DNA of 64,000 nucleotides from an uncultured Bacteroidales bacterium (GCA_944323845.1 CALUUA010000009.1:1-64000), one strand, 5' to 3'. Shown: positions 43,985 to 52,419, counted from the stretch's first letter. Made by a program: numbers and translations. The notes: a model not told the origin generated them from the letters alone.

Positions 43985-44827
43985 ATGGCGGATCCGGACA
44001 GGGAAATATCGGTAATGGGGATTCTGAATCTTACCGACGATTCGTTTTACGCCGGCAGCAGATGCCTGGGGGCGGACGGCGGCATTGACCTGAAACAGGT
44101 CATCGGAAAAATCAGGCAAATGTTCGCCGACGGTGCCGGAATAGTGGACATAGGGGCCTGCTCGTCAAGACCGGGAGCCGTCCTTCCCGACAGCGCGGAG
44201 GAATGGCGCCGTCTCCGCCCCCTGATTGCAGTACTCAGGGATGAGTTTCCTGACGGGCTCTTCTCCATAGACACTTTCAGGGCAGACATAGTCAGCAAAT
44301 GCCACGATGCCTTGGGCCACTTCATAGTCAACGACATATCTGCAGGTGAAGACGATCCGCAGATGTTGGAGACCGTCGGAAGCCTCGGCCTCGGATATAT
44401 TGCCATGCACAAGAGAGGAAGGCCTGCCGACATGCAGGAGCGGTGCAGTTACCGGGATGTCGCCGGAGAAATTCTGGAATATTTCGAGGATTTCGGTGTC
44501 AGGGCTGGAAAAGCCGGCATACGGGAGTGGATACTGGATCCGGGATTCGGTTTCGCGAAGACCCTTGACCAGAACTACGCCCTGCTGCGCGATCTGGACA
44601 GGCTCACGGCCGCCGGCAGGAAAATCCTCATCGGCATTTCACGGAAAAGCATGATATACAGACTTATAAACGCTTCTCCGGAAGATTCCATGACACAGAC
44701 ACAGGTCCTGCACATGGCTGCGCTTGAGCGCGGAGCCGACATACTCCGGGTCCATGATGTCGCGGAAACCGTCCGCACGGTAAGGCTCTACAGAAAACTG
44801 GAAGGAAGTGCGGCAGATTTTTCCTGA
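43985..44827 (+). CDS. folP: Dihydropteroate synthase
   Basis: This 280-residue TIM-barrel enzyme joins 4-aminobenzoate to dihydropterin pyrophosphate in folate synthesis and is the sulfonamide target. Loop 1 reads MGILNLTDDSFYAGS, compared with the usual NVTPDSF; GAGIVDIGACSSRPGA is the pterin site; FSIDTFRADI, FIVNDISAG, ILDPGFGFAKT and the final LRVHDVAETVRTV complete the family pattern. The changes in loop 1 (Val to Leu, Pro to Asp) are unusual. It is followed by purB with its own -7 element. Confidence 0.94.
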   Translation: MADPDREISVMGILNLTDDSFYAGSRCLGADGGIDLKQVIGKIRQMFADGAGIVDIGACSSRPGAVLPDSAEEWRRLRPLIAVLRDEFPDGLFSIDTFRADIVSKCHDALGHFIVNDISAGEDDPQMLETVGSLGLGYIAMHKRGRPADMQERCSYRDVAGEILEYFEDFGVRAGKAGIREWILDPGFGFAKTLDQNYALLRDLDRLTAAGRKILIGISRKSMIYRLINASPEDSMTQTQVLHMAALERGADILRVHDVAETVRTVRLYRKLEGSAADFS

Positions 44828-44854
44828 TTTCATGCTTATATGGGCGAGTTTCAC

Positions 44855-44863
44855 TATCTTTGC
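44855..44863 (+). promoter_or_regulatory. -7 element of purB
   Basis: TATCTTTGC is an exact -7 match 27 bases before the chosen purB start. A possible TTG start codon at 44860 lies inside it and so can be excluded. No good -33 is seen. Confidence 0.55.
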
Positions 44864-44889
44864 AGGATATAGTCATCAAAAAATTTGAA

Positions 44890-46230
44890 ATGAACAGCGA
44901 TTCACTTTTGGCAGTATCACCTGTCGACGGACGATATGAACGTCAGACGGAACCTCTCAGGCAGTATTTCAGCGAATTCGCACTGATCCGCTACAGAATC
45001 CGTGTGGAAATCGAATATTTCATCGCCCTTTGCGAAATTCCGCTTCCGCAGCTGGCTGATTTCGACAGGGGAAGGTTCGATGCCCTCCGGGCAATATACA
45101 GGAATCTGACTCCGGAAGACGCCAGAAGGGTGAAAGATATAGAGAAGGTGACCAACCACGACGTGAAGGCCGTGGAATACTTCATAAAAGAGAAATTCCG
45201 GGAAATGGGTATAATCAAATGGGGTGAATTCGTGCATTTCGGCCTGACATCGCAGGACATAAACAACACCTCAGTACCCCTTTCTCTCAAAGAAGCGGCA
45301 GAGGGCTGCTGGCTGCCTCTCCTGAATGAGGTTCTGGATATTATCCGGAAAATGGCTGAAGAATGGAAAGACATCCCGATGCTGGCCAGAACGCACGGAC
45401 AGCCGGCTTCTCCGACGAAGGTGGGGAAAGAGTTCAAAGTATTCCAGGTGCGTCTGGAAGAACAGATACGGCAGTTCGCCACCCTGACATACCCGGCCAA
45501 GTTCGGAGGCGCGACAGGGAACATGAACGCGCACAAGGTCGCATATCCCGACATGGACTGGATAGACTTCGGGAACAGGTTTGTGGCCTCCCTCGGACTG
45601 AAAAGGTCGTTCCCTACCACCCAGATAGAGCATTACGACAATCTGGCTGCCATCTTCGACAACATGCGCAGGATAAACACCATCCTGATCGACATGGCCC
45701 GGGACATCTGGACCTATATTTCGATGGAATACTTCAGGCAGAAAGTGAACAAGAACGAGGTCGGGTCTTCCGCCATGCCGCATAAGGTAAACCCGATAGA
45801 TTTCGAGAATGCCGAAGGCAATCTCGGGATGGCCGATGCAGTGCTGACATTCCTGTCGATGAAACTGCCTGTCTCCAGACTTCAGCGCGACCTGACCGAT
45901 TCGACCGTACTCAGGAACATAGGAGTGCCGGTAGCCCACCAGATCATAGCCCTGAATTCCCTGAAAAAGGGGCTGGGAAAACTCATTCTGAACGAAACAG
46001 CCATAGAGGCAGATCTGGAAAGGAACTGGGCCGTGGTGGCGGAAGCCATACAGACCATCCTGCGCCGGGAGAATTATCCGGATCCTTATGAAACGCTGAA
46101 AGCGCTGACGCGCACCGGAGCCGCCATCAACCGTGAAACCATTTCCGGCTTCATCGACGGTCTCGATGTCAGCGATGAGGTGAAGGCGGAGCTTCGGGCC
46201 ATCACCCCTATGACATATACCGGATTCTGA
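44890..46230 (+). CDS. purB: Adenylosuccinate lyase
   Basis: This 446-residue cytosolic enzyme catalyses two fumarate-releasing steps of purine synthesis (SAICAR to AICAR, adenylosuccinate to AMP). The start SLLAVSPVDGRYERQTEPL is standard. Active-site pieces are TNHDVKAVEYF, HFGLTSQDINNTS with catalytic His, ARTHGQPASPTKVGKE, and the signature loop EVGSSAMPHKVNPIDFENAEG near residue 290. ATG at 44890 is chosen because the upstream TTG falls in the promoter. It is convergent with the FtsB-like gene. Confidence 0.97.
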   Translation: MNSDSLLAVSPVDGRYERQTEPLRQYFSEFALIRYRIRVEIEYFIALCEIPLPQLADFDRGRFDALRAIYRNLTPEDARRVKDIEKVTNHDVKAVEYFIKEKFREMGIIKWGEFVHFGLTSQDINNTSVPLSLKEAAEGCWLPLLNEVLDIIRKMAEEWKDIPMLARTHGQPASPTKVGKEFKVFQVRLEEQIRQFATLTYPAKFGGATGNMNAHKVAYPDMDWIDFGNRFVASLGLKRSFPTTQIEHYDNLAAIFDNMRRINTILIDMARDIWTYISMEYFRQKVNKNEVGSSAMPHKVNPIDFENAEGNLGMADAVLTFLSMKLPVSRLQRDLTDSTVLRNIGVPVAHQIIALNSLKKGLGKLILNETAIEADLERNWAVVAEAIQTILRRENYPDPYETLKALTRTGAAINRETISGFIDGLDVSDEVKAELRAITPMTYTGF

Positions 46231-46271
46231 ATGCGACTGACGGACGGCGCAATTTTACGCCATATCGGAAA

Positions 46272-46607
46272 TTACTCCTTGTCAGTCTCCAAAATATAGA
46301 CATCTTCGCCGGGAGCAGCCAGATGGAACTGCTCTCTGGCGAATTTTTCAAGCGTATCCCTGTCAGTGACCAGAAGATCTATCCTGGCATCCAGGTCCTG
46401 AAGTTCCTGCCGGTATGATGAAATCTGCTTTTCCTGACGTGAAAGCTCCATTCTGGCATCTATCCAGTTGAAAATATTGCTTCCGGGCTTGAAAAGCACG
46501 AAAAGCAGGAAGACAGCGGTGATGATGACCACATATCTGGCAAATCTCTTGTGTCCGCCTTTTCTGAATATTTGTCTTAATGTCGTCATTCCGAAAGATT
46601 TTTCCAT
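46272..46607 (-). CDS. Septum formation initiator, FtsB/DivIC family
   Basis: This 111-residue bitopic membrane protein of the divisome has one membrane helix (FARYVVIITAVFLLFVLF, residues about 22-40) and a periplasmic coiled coil (ELSRQEKQISSYRQELQDLDARIDLL, shown only as heptads from residue 55). The short C-terminal part EKFAREQFHLAAPGEDVYIL matches the family end. It should pair with FtsL/FtsQ-type proteins at the septum. ATG at 46607 agrees with the divergent promoter; an alternative is six codons later. Confidence 0.88.
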   Translation of the reverse strand: MEKSFGMTTLRQIFRKGGHKRFARYVVIITAVFLLFVLFKPGSNIFNWIDARMELSRQEKQISSYRQELQDLDARIDLLVTDRDTLEKFAREQFHLAAPGEDVYILETDKE

Positions 46608-46610
46608 TAA

Positions 46611-46642
46611 TTTTCTTTATTCAACAAATTTAGCTAAATTTG
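46611..46642 (+). promoter_or_regulatory. Promoter of the nucleotidyltransferase gene (half of a mirror promoter)
   Basis: TTTTC (46611-46615), 19 bases, TAAATTTG (46635-46642). The -7 is the right half of the perfect palindrome CAAATTTAGCTAAATTTG at 46625-46642. The start codon lies 34 bases downstream. Confidence 0.65.
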
Positions 46643-46656
46643 AAGAATATAGAAAA
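46625..46656 (-). promoter_or_regulatory. Promoter of the FtsB-like gene (half of a mirror promoter)
   Basis: On the minus strand TTTTC (46656-46652), 19 bases, TAAATTTG (46632-46625). Same elements and spacing as the plus promoter, mirrored about the centre of the 18-base palindrome. The gene starts 17 bases downstream of the -7. Confidence 0.65.
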
Positions 46657-46676
46657 CATTCTAAATTAAAACATAA

Positions 46677-47606
46677 ATGAAACCAACTTTACTTGTACTT
46701 GCTGCCGGTATGGGCAGCCGCTATGGCGGACTCAAACAGATGGACGGACTCGGCCCTAACGGGGAGACCATCATAGACTATTCCATTTTCGATGCCGTCA
46801 AATCAGGATTCGGGAAAATCGTCTACATCGTGCGCGAATATTTCCTCGAGGACTTCAAGTCGATGGTAGAAAAAAGATACAAGAACGTCACCTGCCCTGA
46901 CGGCTCTCCGCTGGAATTCGATTATGTGACACAGGAACTGGACAAGATTCCGGAGGGTTTCAAGCTGAATCCGGAGAGGGAGAAACCTTGGGGTACAGCC
47001 CATGCGGTGCTTATGGCCAAAGATGTCATCAAAGAGCCTTTTGCAGTTATCAACGGCGATGACTATTACGGGAAAGACTCGTTCAAGATCATGGCAGACT
47101 GGCTTATGGCACATGCGGACAAGAAAGGGGAATACTGTCTGGTAGGGTTCGAGCTGGACAATACGCTTTCCGAGTCAGGCGGAGTGTCCAGAGGACTCTG
47201 CACGGCTGACAGCCAGCACTACCTCACCCATGTAGAGGAGCACCACAATGTGGAAAAGGCGGAAGACGGAAAGGTTTACGCGGACAACAGCAAGGGAGAA
47301 AGGATCGAAGTAGACGGAAAGGCTCTCTGCTCGATGAACATGTGGGGCTTCACCCCTGACTATTTCGAGAACAGCAAGGACGTATTTACAGACTTCCTGA
47401 AGGAGAACATCAACGAACTGAAAAAGGAATTCTACATCCCTTATGCTGTCGACCACATGATCAAGAACGGTCAGGCGAAGGTGGAACTTCTCTCCACTCC
47501 TTCACGCTGGTTCGGTGTCACCTACAAACAGGACAGGCCGGGCGTAGTGGCCAAGTTCCAGGAATTTGCCGACAAGGGGGTTTATCCGACACCTCTGTAC
47601 AAATAA
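46677..47606 (+). CDS. Sugar-phosphate nucleotidyltransferase-like protein
   Basis: This 309-residue cytosolic protein has the nucleotidyltransferase start LVLAAGMGSRYGGLKQMDGLG (residues 5-25), a variant of the GxGxR...PK signature, and the catalytic-type FAVINGDDYYGKDSFKIM near residue 120. The end (STPSRWFGVTYKQDRPGV) is typical of a family of Bacteroidota NTP transferases of unknown product. It may activate a sugar phosphate with UTP or another nucleotide. It stands alone with its own promoter, near a MurU-like gene but on the other strand. Confidence 0.8.
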   Translation: MKPTLLVLAAGMGSRYGGLKQMDGLGPNGETIIDYSIFDAVKSGFGKIVYIVREYFLEDFKSMVEKRYKNVTCPDGSPLEFDYVTQELDKIPEGFKLNPEREKPWGTAHAVLMAKDVIKEPFAVINGDDYYGKDSFKIMADWLMAHADKKGEYCLVGFELDNTLSESGGVSRGLCTADSQHYLTHVEEHHNVEKAEDGKVYADNSKGERIEVDGKALCSMNMWGFTPDYFENSKDVFTDFLKENINELKKEFYIPYAVDHMIKNGQAKVELLSTPSRWFGVTYKQDRPGVVAKFQEFADKGVYPTPLYK

Positions 47607-47629
47607 ACGGTCGGTGACAAAACCTGAAT

Positions 47630-47699
47630 GAAGCCGGCTCAAAAGGGTACTTTCTTGAAATTCAGCCTTTTGGGTCGGCTTCGTCTTGCTTCGAAAGAC
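47630..47699 (+). repeat. Hairpin pair resembling repeat copies A and B (copy C, remnant)
   Basis: GAAGCCGGCTCAAAAGG (47630-47646) and CCTTTTGGGTCGGCTTC (47666-47682) can form a 17-pair stem with two G-U pairs. Directly after, GTCTTGC-TTC-GAAAGAC (47683-47699) is the mini-hairpin of copies A and B with one mismatch. The C5/G5 stem and later block are missing. It probably ends the nucleotidyltransferase transcript. Confidence 0.65.
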
Positions 47700-47724
47700 A
47701 AATCCTCTTTTTTACGTCTATATC

Positions 47725-48609
47725 ATGTCGATTTTTTCACCCAAACGGAAAGTCAAGGCATCGTATAATCTGATGTCCGACTTCAACTGGTATCTTCCCG
47801 ACATAAAAGGGATGTTCATCCTGCTGGCATTGCTCCTGGCAGGAGCACTTATCGCGAATTTCGTCACTGCCGCCCTGATGCTTGTTCCCGGCTGGGCAGA
47901 GAGCGGCGGGGACTATATGTTGCTTATATCGTACCCTATAATGTTCATACCTCCGCTGCTGTACGCTTCCGGGCGCAGCAAGTTCAACAGGGATTTCGAC
48001 ATGACGGAAGCTGTCCCTCTCGACGGGAACAATTTCGGGAAGACCGGCTTCTGGGGTCTTGCCGTCATGTCCGTCATCGCCACTATAGCTGCAGGCATCG
48101 TCATGGATCCCCTTTCGATGCTTCTGCCCCCTACCCCCGAGTGGTTCGACAAACTGAACGAACAGATGCTGACAGGCACACCGCTTTGGGCGACTCTGTT
48201 ATCGGTATCGGTTTTCGCCCCTCTTTTCGAGGAATGGCTGTGCCGGGGACTGGTATTGAGAGGGCTTTTGAGGAAAATGAAGCCCGTGTGGGCGATGATC
48301 ATATCGTCATTGTTCTTCGCTTTCATACACCTGAACCCATGGCAGGCTCTTCCGGCCTTCATTCTGGGTATGCTCTTCGCCTATGTGTACTACCGGACAG
48401 GTTCGCTGAAGCTGACCATGCTGATGCACTGCACGAACAACACTTTCGCCGCCCTTGCCGGGCAGAATGAGGCATTCCGGGAAATGAGTTCCTATAGCGA
48501 GTTCATGGCCGCGTGGCAGTATGTCACCCTGATAGCGGCAGGACTCTTCCTTACAACGCTCTTCATCGCGATTCTCCGCAAGACTACGGCTGAAGGCTGC
48601 CGTTCCTGA
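47725..48609 (+). CDS. CPBP-family intramembrane glutamic protease
   Basis: This protein of 294 residues spans the inner membrane about eight times. The family motifs are EEWLCRGLVLRG (EExxxR), FFAFIHLN (FxxxH) and HCTNN (HxxxN), which form the active site of CPBP/Rce1-type proteases. The N-terminus and the substrate are unknown. ATG at 47725 is chosen over one 13 codons upstream because the extra residues overlap repeat copy C. The stop lies 26 bases inside the convergent MurU-like gene. Confidence 0.9.
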   Translation: MSIFSPKRKVKASYNLMSDFNWYLPDIKGMFILLALLLAGALIANFVTAALMLVPGWAESGGDYMLLISYPIMFIPPLLYASGRSKFNRDFDMTEAVPLDGNNFGKTGFWGLAVMSVIATIAAGIVMDPLSMLLPPTPEWFDKLNEQMLTGTPLWATLLSVSVFAPLFEEWLCRGLVLRGLLRKMKPVWAMIISSLFFAFIHLNPWQALPAFILGMLFAYVYYRTGSLKLTMLMHCTNNTFAALAGQNEAFREMSSYSEFMAAWQYVTLIAAGLFLTTLFIAILRKTTAEGCRS

Positions 48610-49333
48610 TACGTTCTTCGACGAGGGCAAGCGATTCAGGTTTCCCGACATCTATCAGATCGAGGCTTTCGGGGACAACTCCGTAAATCGGGTACTCCGC
48701 CGCAACATCCAGATAGAAATCCATTATGGAGAATTTCCCTTCATAATGTTTTCTGCGGAACAGGCCGAAGACTTCATGGGACAGGATATGTATGCCGGAA
48801 AAAGCATATTTCCTGCAGGACCGCACATCCGGATGCGGATAAGGGCTGCGGATCTGGCCGGTGGATACATTTGTCCATCCCACAAGCCTCATCCGGTCAT
48901 CGAAAAGCAGATAACGGGATGTCGGCCGGTCGCTTACCGCCAGAGTAGCCAAGGCGTCTTCCCTGACGGAAGAGTCGAGCCAGCCCAGATCGAGATCGGA
49001 TATGATGTCGACATTGTGGACCAGAAAACGTCCTTCTCCCAAAAGTGGTTCAGCATACAATATCCCGCCACCGGTATCGCGGAGCATGTCGCTCTCGTCC
49101 GAAATGCTTATCCTCACTCCCGGAATGCAGACCGAGGAGATGTATTCTTTTATCATGCCGGCAAAATGATGGACATTCACCACGATGTCATCATAGCCTG
49201 CCGCCGCAAGTCTGTCGATGACATGGTGCAGAAGAGGCTTTCCGCCGACGGGTACCAGAGCTTTCGGCATCCTGTCGGTGAGCGGTTTCAGTCTGGTGCC
49301 GAGACCTGCCGCGAATATGAGCGCCTTTTTCAT
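48584..49333 (-). CDS. MurU-like nucleotidyltransferase (sugar-1-phosphate uridylyltransferase)
   Basis: This 249-residue cytosolic protein has the nucleotidyltransferase signature MKKALIFAAGLGTRLKPLTD with MPKALVPVGGKPLLHHVI (GxGxR and PK motifs). DIISDLDLGWLDSSV holds a metal-binding region. Size and sequence fit MurU, which turns N-acetylmuramic acid 1-phosphate into UDP-MurNAc in the cell-wall recycling shortcut. The call is strengthened by the neighbour two bases upstream, an AmgK-like kinase that makes that substrate. It could also use another sugar phosphate. Confidence 0.78.
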   Translation of the reverse strand: MKKALIFAAGLGTRLKPLTDRMPKALVPVGGKPLLHHVIDRLAAAGYDDIVVNVHHFAGMIKEYISSVCIPGVRISISDESDMLRDTGGGILYAEPLLGEGRFLVHNVDIISDLDLGWLDSSVREDALATLAVSDRPTSRYLLFDDRMRLVGWTNVSTGQIRSPYPHPDVRSCRKYAFSGIHILSHEVFGLFRRKHYEGKFSIMDFYLDVAAEYPIYGVVPESLDLIDVGKPESLALVEERIRNGSLQP

Positions 49334-49335
49334 CG

Positions 49336-50769
49336 TCAGAATTTCTTTTCCACCCCCTGTTCCCTGTGGACAAGGGATATTTCAAGACCATATTTTCCGT
49401 GCAGATGCTCTGCAAGAGCCTCGGCACAATAGACGGAACGATGCTGACCGCCTGTGCAGCCGAATGAAAACATAAGGTCGGTAAAGCCTCTGGAGATATA
49501 TTTCTCCACATGGGCGTCCGCCAGGGCGAAGACATTGGTCAGGAACGGTGCTGCCTCTCCCCTGCTTTCCAGAAAATCCTTGACCGGCTTGTCCATTCCT
49601 GTCAGCTCCTTGAACTGAGGATATTTGCCAGGATTATGCATTCCCCGGCAGTCGAATACGTAGCCGCCTCCATTGCCGGAGGCATCCTCGGGGATTCCTT
49701 TCCTGTATGAAAAACTGAAAATACGTATTTTAAGTTCAGATGAAGGGCAGCTGCATTCTTTTGAACGGCCGGCGAAACGCGGAAGTGCGGTCATGCGCGT
49801 CAGAAGTTCCGACAGATAAGGGCAGATGCCGCCGATATGGGGCAGAAGCTCTTTCAGATTGGACACGGCATACGGGATACTCTCCAGAAAATGCCTTTTC
49901 CTCTCGAAATAGCCCCGGAAACCGTAGGCCCCGAGTACCTGCAGGGTCCTGAAAAAGACAAACAGACGCAATGTCTCCCGGAAGCTGTCGCCGTCCACCT
50001 TCCTGTACCTCCCGAGGGAGGCAATGTAAGTGTCCACAAGTTCTTCCTTAAGCTGCCGGGGGAAATCCGATCTGGCCTGCCAGACGAAAGAAGCCACGTC
50101 ATAGTAGACAGGGCCGCGTCTTCCTCCCTGAAAGTCTATGAAATACGGGACATCGCCCCGGATCATGACATTTCTGGACTGGAAGTCACGGTACATGAAA
50201 GTGTCGGCCTCGACAGCTGCCAGCGCCTCCGACAGATGCCGGAAATCGTCCTGCAGCTTCACCTCGTCGAATTCCAGACCCGTGGTCTTGAGAAAACAAT
50301 ACTTGAAATAGTCCAGATCGAACATGAGAGTCTGCGGAGTGAATGGAAGACTGTGATAGCATCGCGAGAAATCCCATCCTGCAGCTCCTTCCACCTGGAT
50401 TTTCGGAAGTTCTGCTATGGTCTTCCTGAGCAACGAAATTTCCTCCGGAGAATAGTCGTGTTTCAGCCTTCCCGCGGATATTCTGTCGAACAGGCTTTCC
50501 GTACCGAGATCTTCCTGAAGATAGTACATGCGGTCTTCACTCATCGCATAGACGCGCGGCACGTTGATTCCTTTCGACGAAAAGTGAGACGCCAGAGAGC
50601 AGAAAGCCTCGTTTTCCCCGGCTTCGGTTCCCGCAACGCCGATGCAGGAAAAGTCATCTGCACTGATGCGGAAATATGTCCTGTTGCTGCCGGAAGATGT
50701 AAGCTGCACTATTTTTTCAGGCATAATCCCGGTACAGGACTTGAACAGTCTTTCGAGTTCGGTCTTCAT
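49336..50769 (-). CDS. AmgK-like sugar kinase fused to a RapZ C-terminal domain
   Basis: Residues 1-310 of this 477-residue protein are an aminoglycoside-phosphotransferase-fold kinase like AmgK, which phosphorylates N-acetylmuramic acid at C1: YLQEDLGTESLFD, the catalytic YRDFQSRNVMIRGDVPYFIDFQ and GPVYYDVASF. Residues about 325-477 match the RapZ C-terminal domain: IRIFSFSYRKGIPED, YVFDCRGMHNPG, LTGMDKPVKDFLESRGE and the phosphate-binding FSFGCTGGQHRSVYCAEAL. In E. coli that domain binds glucosamine 6-phosphate and regulatory RNAs. ATG at 50769 is chosen because the longer frame begins with TTG upstream of a -7 element. The stop is two bases before the MurU-like start. Confidence 0.85.
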   Translation of the reverse strand: MKTELERLFKSCTGIMPEKIVQLTSSGSNRTYFRISADDFSCIGVAGTEAGENEAFCSLASHFSSKGINVPRVYAMSEDRMYYLQEDLGTESLFDRISAGRLKHDYSPEEISLLRKTIAELPKIQVEGAAGWDFSRCYHSLPFTPQTLMFDLDYFKYCFLKTTGLEFDEVKLQDDFRHLSEALAAVEADTFMYRDFQSRNVMIRGDVPYFIDFQGGRRGPVYYDVASFVWQARSDFPRQLKEELVDTYIASLGRYRKVDGDSFRETLRLFVFFRTLQVLGAYGFRGYFERKRHFLESIPYAVSNLKELLPHIGGICPYLSELLTRMTALPRFAGRSKECSCPSSELKIRIFSFSYRKGIPEDASGNGGGYVFDCRGMHNPGKYPQFKELTGMDKPVKDFLESRGEAAPFLTNVFALADAHVEKYISRGFTDLMFSFGCTGGQHRSVYCAEALAEHLHGKYGLEISLVHREQGVEKKF

Positions 50770-50789
50770 TTCTCCACTCTTGTTTTCGT

Positions 50790-50821
50790 CAAAATTAAGG
50801 CATAAAATCGGCAATGGCAAA
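50790..50821 (-). promoter_or_regulatory. Promoter of the AmgK-RapZ/MurU operon
   Basis: On the minus strand TTTG (50821-50818), 20 bases, TAATTTTG (50797-50790). It lies 21 bases before ATG 50769 and excludes the upstream TTG start. Confidence 0.6.
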
Positions 50822-50904
50822 ATTTCATGTCCGTTCCACGCACAGAAAGCCGGAAAGGAACATCATTCCCGTGCATTTGTGAGAGTATTATGACAAATTT
50901 ATGT

Positions 50905-50913
50905 TACTTTTGC
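50905..50913 (+). promoter_or_regulatory. -7 element of pncB
   Basis: TACTTTTGC matches the -7 consensus 22 bases before the chosen pncB start. The nearest TTTG is 25 bases upstream, longer than ideal. Confidence 0.5.
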
Positions 50914-50934
50914 AATCTTATAAAACATTTGGCC

Positions 50935-52419
50935 ATGTTAAATAACGCATATTGCTCCGACAAGTACCAGTACACGATGGGAAAGTCCTTTTATGAAAGC
51001 GGCTTCACCGGGAAAACCGCCATTTTCAACCTGTTCTACAGGAAGGCTCCGGAAAACAACAACTGGGCAGTCGTCAGCGGAGTGGAAGAAGTGCTGGAAA
51101 TGGTCATGAATCTGGGGAAAATGCCTGAAGACTTCTTCGCGAAATTCCTCCCCGGCGATGAATATGCCGAATTCAGGAAATATCTGGCAGGAATGCGTTT
51201 CACCGGAAATATCTATGCCATGAGAGAGGGCGAAATCGTGTTTCCGAACCAGCCTGTCATCATAGTGGAAGGGCCGATGATAGAAGCCCAGGTGCTCGAG
51301 ACCCCCATGCTCTGCATCATGAATCATCAGATGGCCGTGGCTACAAAGGCCTCCAGAGTATGCCGGGCCACGAACAAGCCTGTCAGCGAATTCGGTTCGA
51401 GGAGGGCTCACGGGCCGTGGGCGGCGGTGTACGGAGCCAAGGCAGCCATCATAGCAGGATGCGCCAACACGTCCAACATCCTGACAGGGGCCGTCTTCGG
51501 ATGCGGCTCTACCGGTACGATGGCCCACAGTTACGTGACGTCATTCGGCTGCTCTGTCGCCGGAGAGTATCAGGCCTTCGATACTTACATCAAGACTCAC
51601 CGGGGAGAAGCCCTTATCCTGCTGGTAGATACTTACGATACCCTGAAATGCGGAGTCCTGAACGCCATCCGGGCCTACAGGGACAACGGCATTGACGACA
51701 GCTATCCTCTGATGTACGGCATAAGGCTGGACAGCGGGGACCTCGCCTACCTCTCCACGGAGTGCCGCAGGATTCTGGACGACCATGGGATGAAGAACTG
51801 CAAGATATTCGCAACGAACTCTCTCGACGAATACATCATTTCGGATCTGGAAAGGCAGGGAGCGTGCATAGATTCATACGGAGTGGGCGACGCCATAGCC
51901 ACGAGCAAGGCCAATCCGTGCTTCGGCAATGTGTACAAGCTCGTACAGATAGACGGAAATCCCGTGCTCAAACGTTCGGAAGACAAGGCTAAGCTGATAA
52001 ACCCGGGATTCCAGATTACATACAGGATCATGAAGCATGACCCGGAAGCCGGGGATGTTTTCAAGGCCGATGTCACCTGTCTTCGCGGCGACAGCCTTTC
52101 GCAGAAAATAGAAGCCGGAGAAACCTTCACCATATACGACGAGTACGACAGATACAAGTCCAAGACTTTCGAAGCCGGCGCATACACCGCATCCGCACTT
52201 CAGTCCAAGGTCATGGAAAACGGCAGGATATGCTGCGAAAGCCATACTCTGGCCGAAAAGAAGGCGTACTACAACAGGACTTTGAGCCTTTTCAGCCCGA
52301 GCGAAAGGAGGCTTATAAATCCTCACTATTACAAGGTGGACATTTCGGATGACCTTTATGACACCAAAATGGGTATCATCGACAAACTTTCAAGGGAAAT
52401 CCATGAATTTCATATCTGA
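50935..52419 (+). CDS. pncB: Nicotinate phosphoribosyltransferase
   Basis: This cytosolic enzyme of 494 residues makes nicotinate mononucleotide from nicotinate and PRPP, the first step of NAD salvage. Family features are SDKYQYTMGKSFYESG at the start, the active-site EFGSRRAHG near residue 155, NTSNILTG and GTMAHSYV near residues 180-200, and the phosphate-binding IRLDSGDLA and FATNSLDEYI. ATG at 50935 is chosen since the longer frame would begin before the promoter element. It is followed after three bases by pncA, the enzyme that supplies nicotinate. Confidence 0.96.
   Translation: MLNNAYCSDKYQYTMGKSFYESGFTGKTAIFNLFYRKAPENNNWAVVSGVEEVLEMVMNLGKMPEDFFAKFLPGDEYAEFRKYLAGMRFTGNIYAMREGEIVFPNQPVIIVEGPMIEAQVLETPMLCIMNHQMAVATKASRVCRATNKPVSEFGSRRAHGPWAAVYGAKAAIIAGCANTSNILTGAVFGCGSTGTMAHSYVTSFGCSVAGEYQAFDTYIKTHRGEALILLVDTYDTLKCGVLNAIRAYRDNGIDDSYPLMYGIRLDSGDLAYLSTECRRILDDHGMKNCKIFATNSLDEYIISDLERQGACIDSYGVGDAIATSKANPCFGNVYKLVQIDGNPVLKRSEDKAKLINPGFQITYRIMKHDPEAGDVFKADVTCLRGDSLSQKIEAGETFTIYDEYDRYKSKTFEAGAYTASALQSKVMENGRICCESHTLAEKKAYYNRTLSLFSPSERRLINPHYYKVDISDDLYDTKMGIIDKLSREIHEFHI

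Noticed and set aside
44860-44889. Longer purB start at a TTG
   Set aside because: The TTG falls inside the -7 promoter element, so it would lie upstream of transcription.
49837-50805. 322-residue plus-strand frame opposite the AmgK-RapZ gene
   Set aside because: Antisense to a gene with catalytic kinase and RapZ motifs.
50770-50820. Longer AmgK-RapZ start at a TTG
   Set aside because: It precedes the predicted -7 element; ATG 50769 fits the promoter and the family start.
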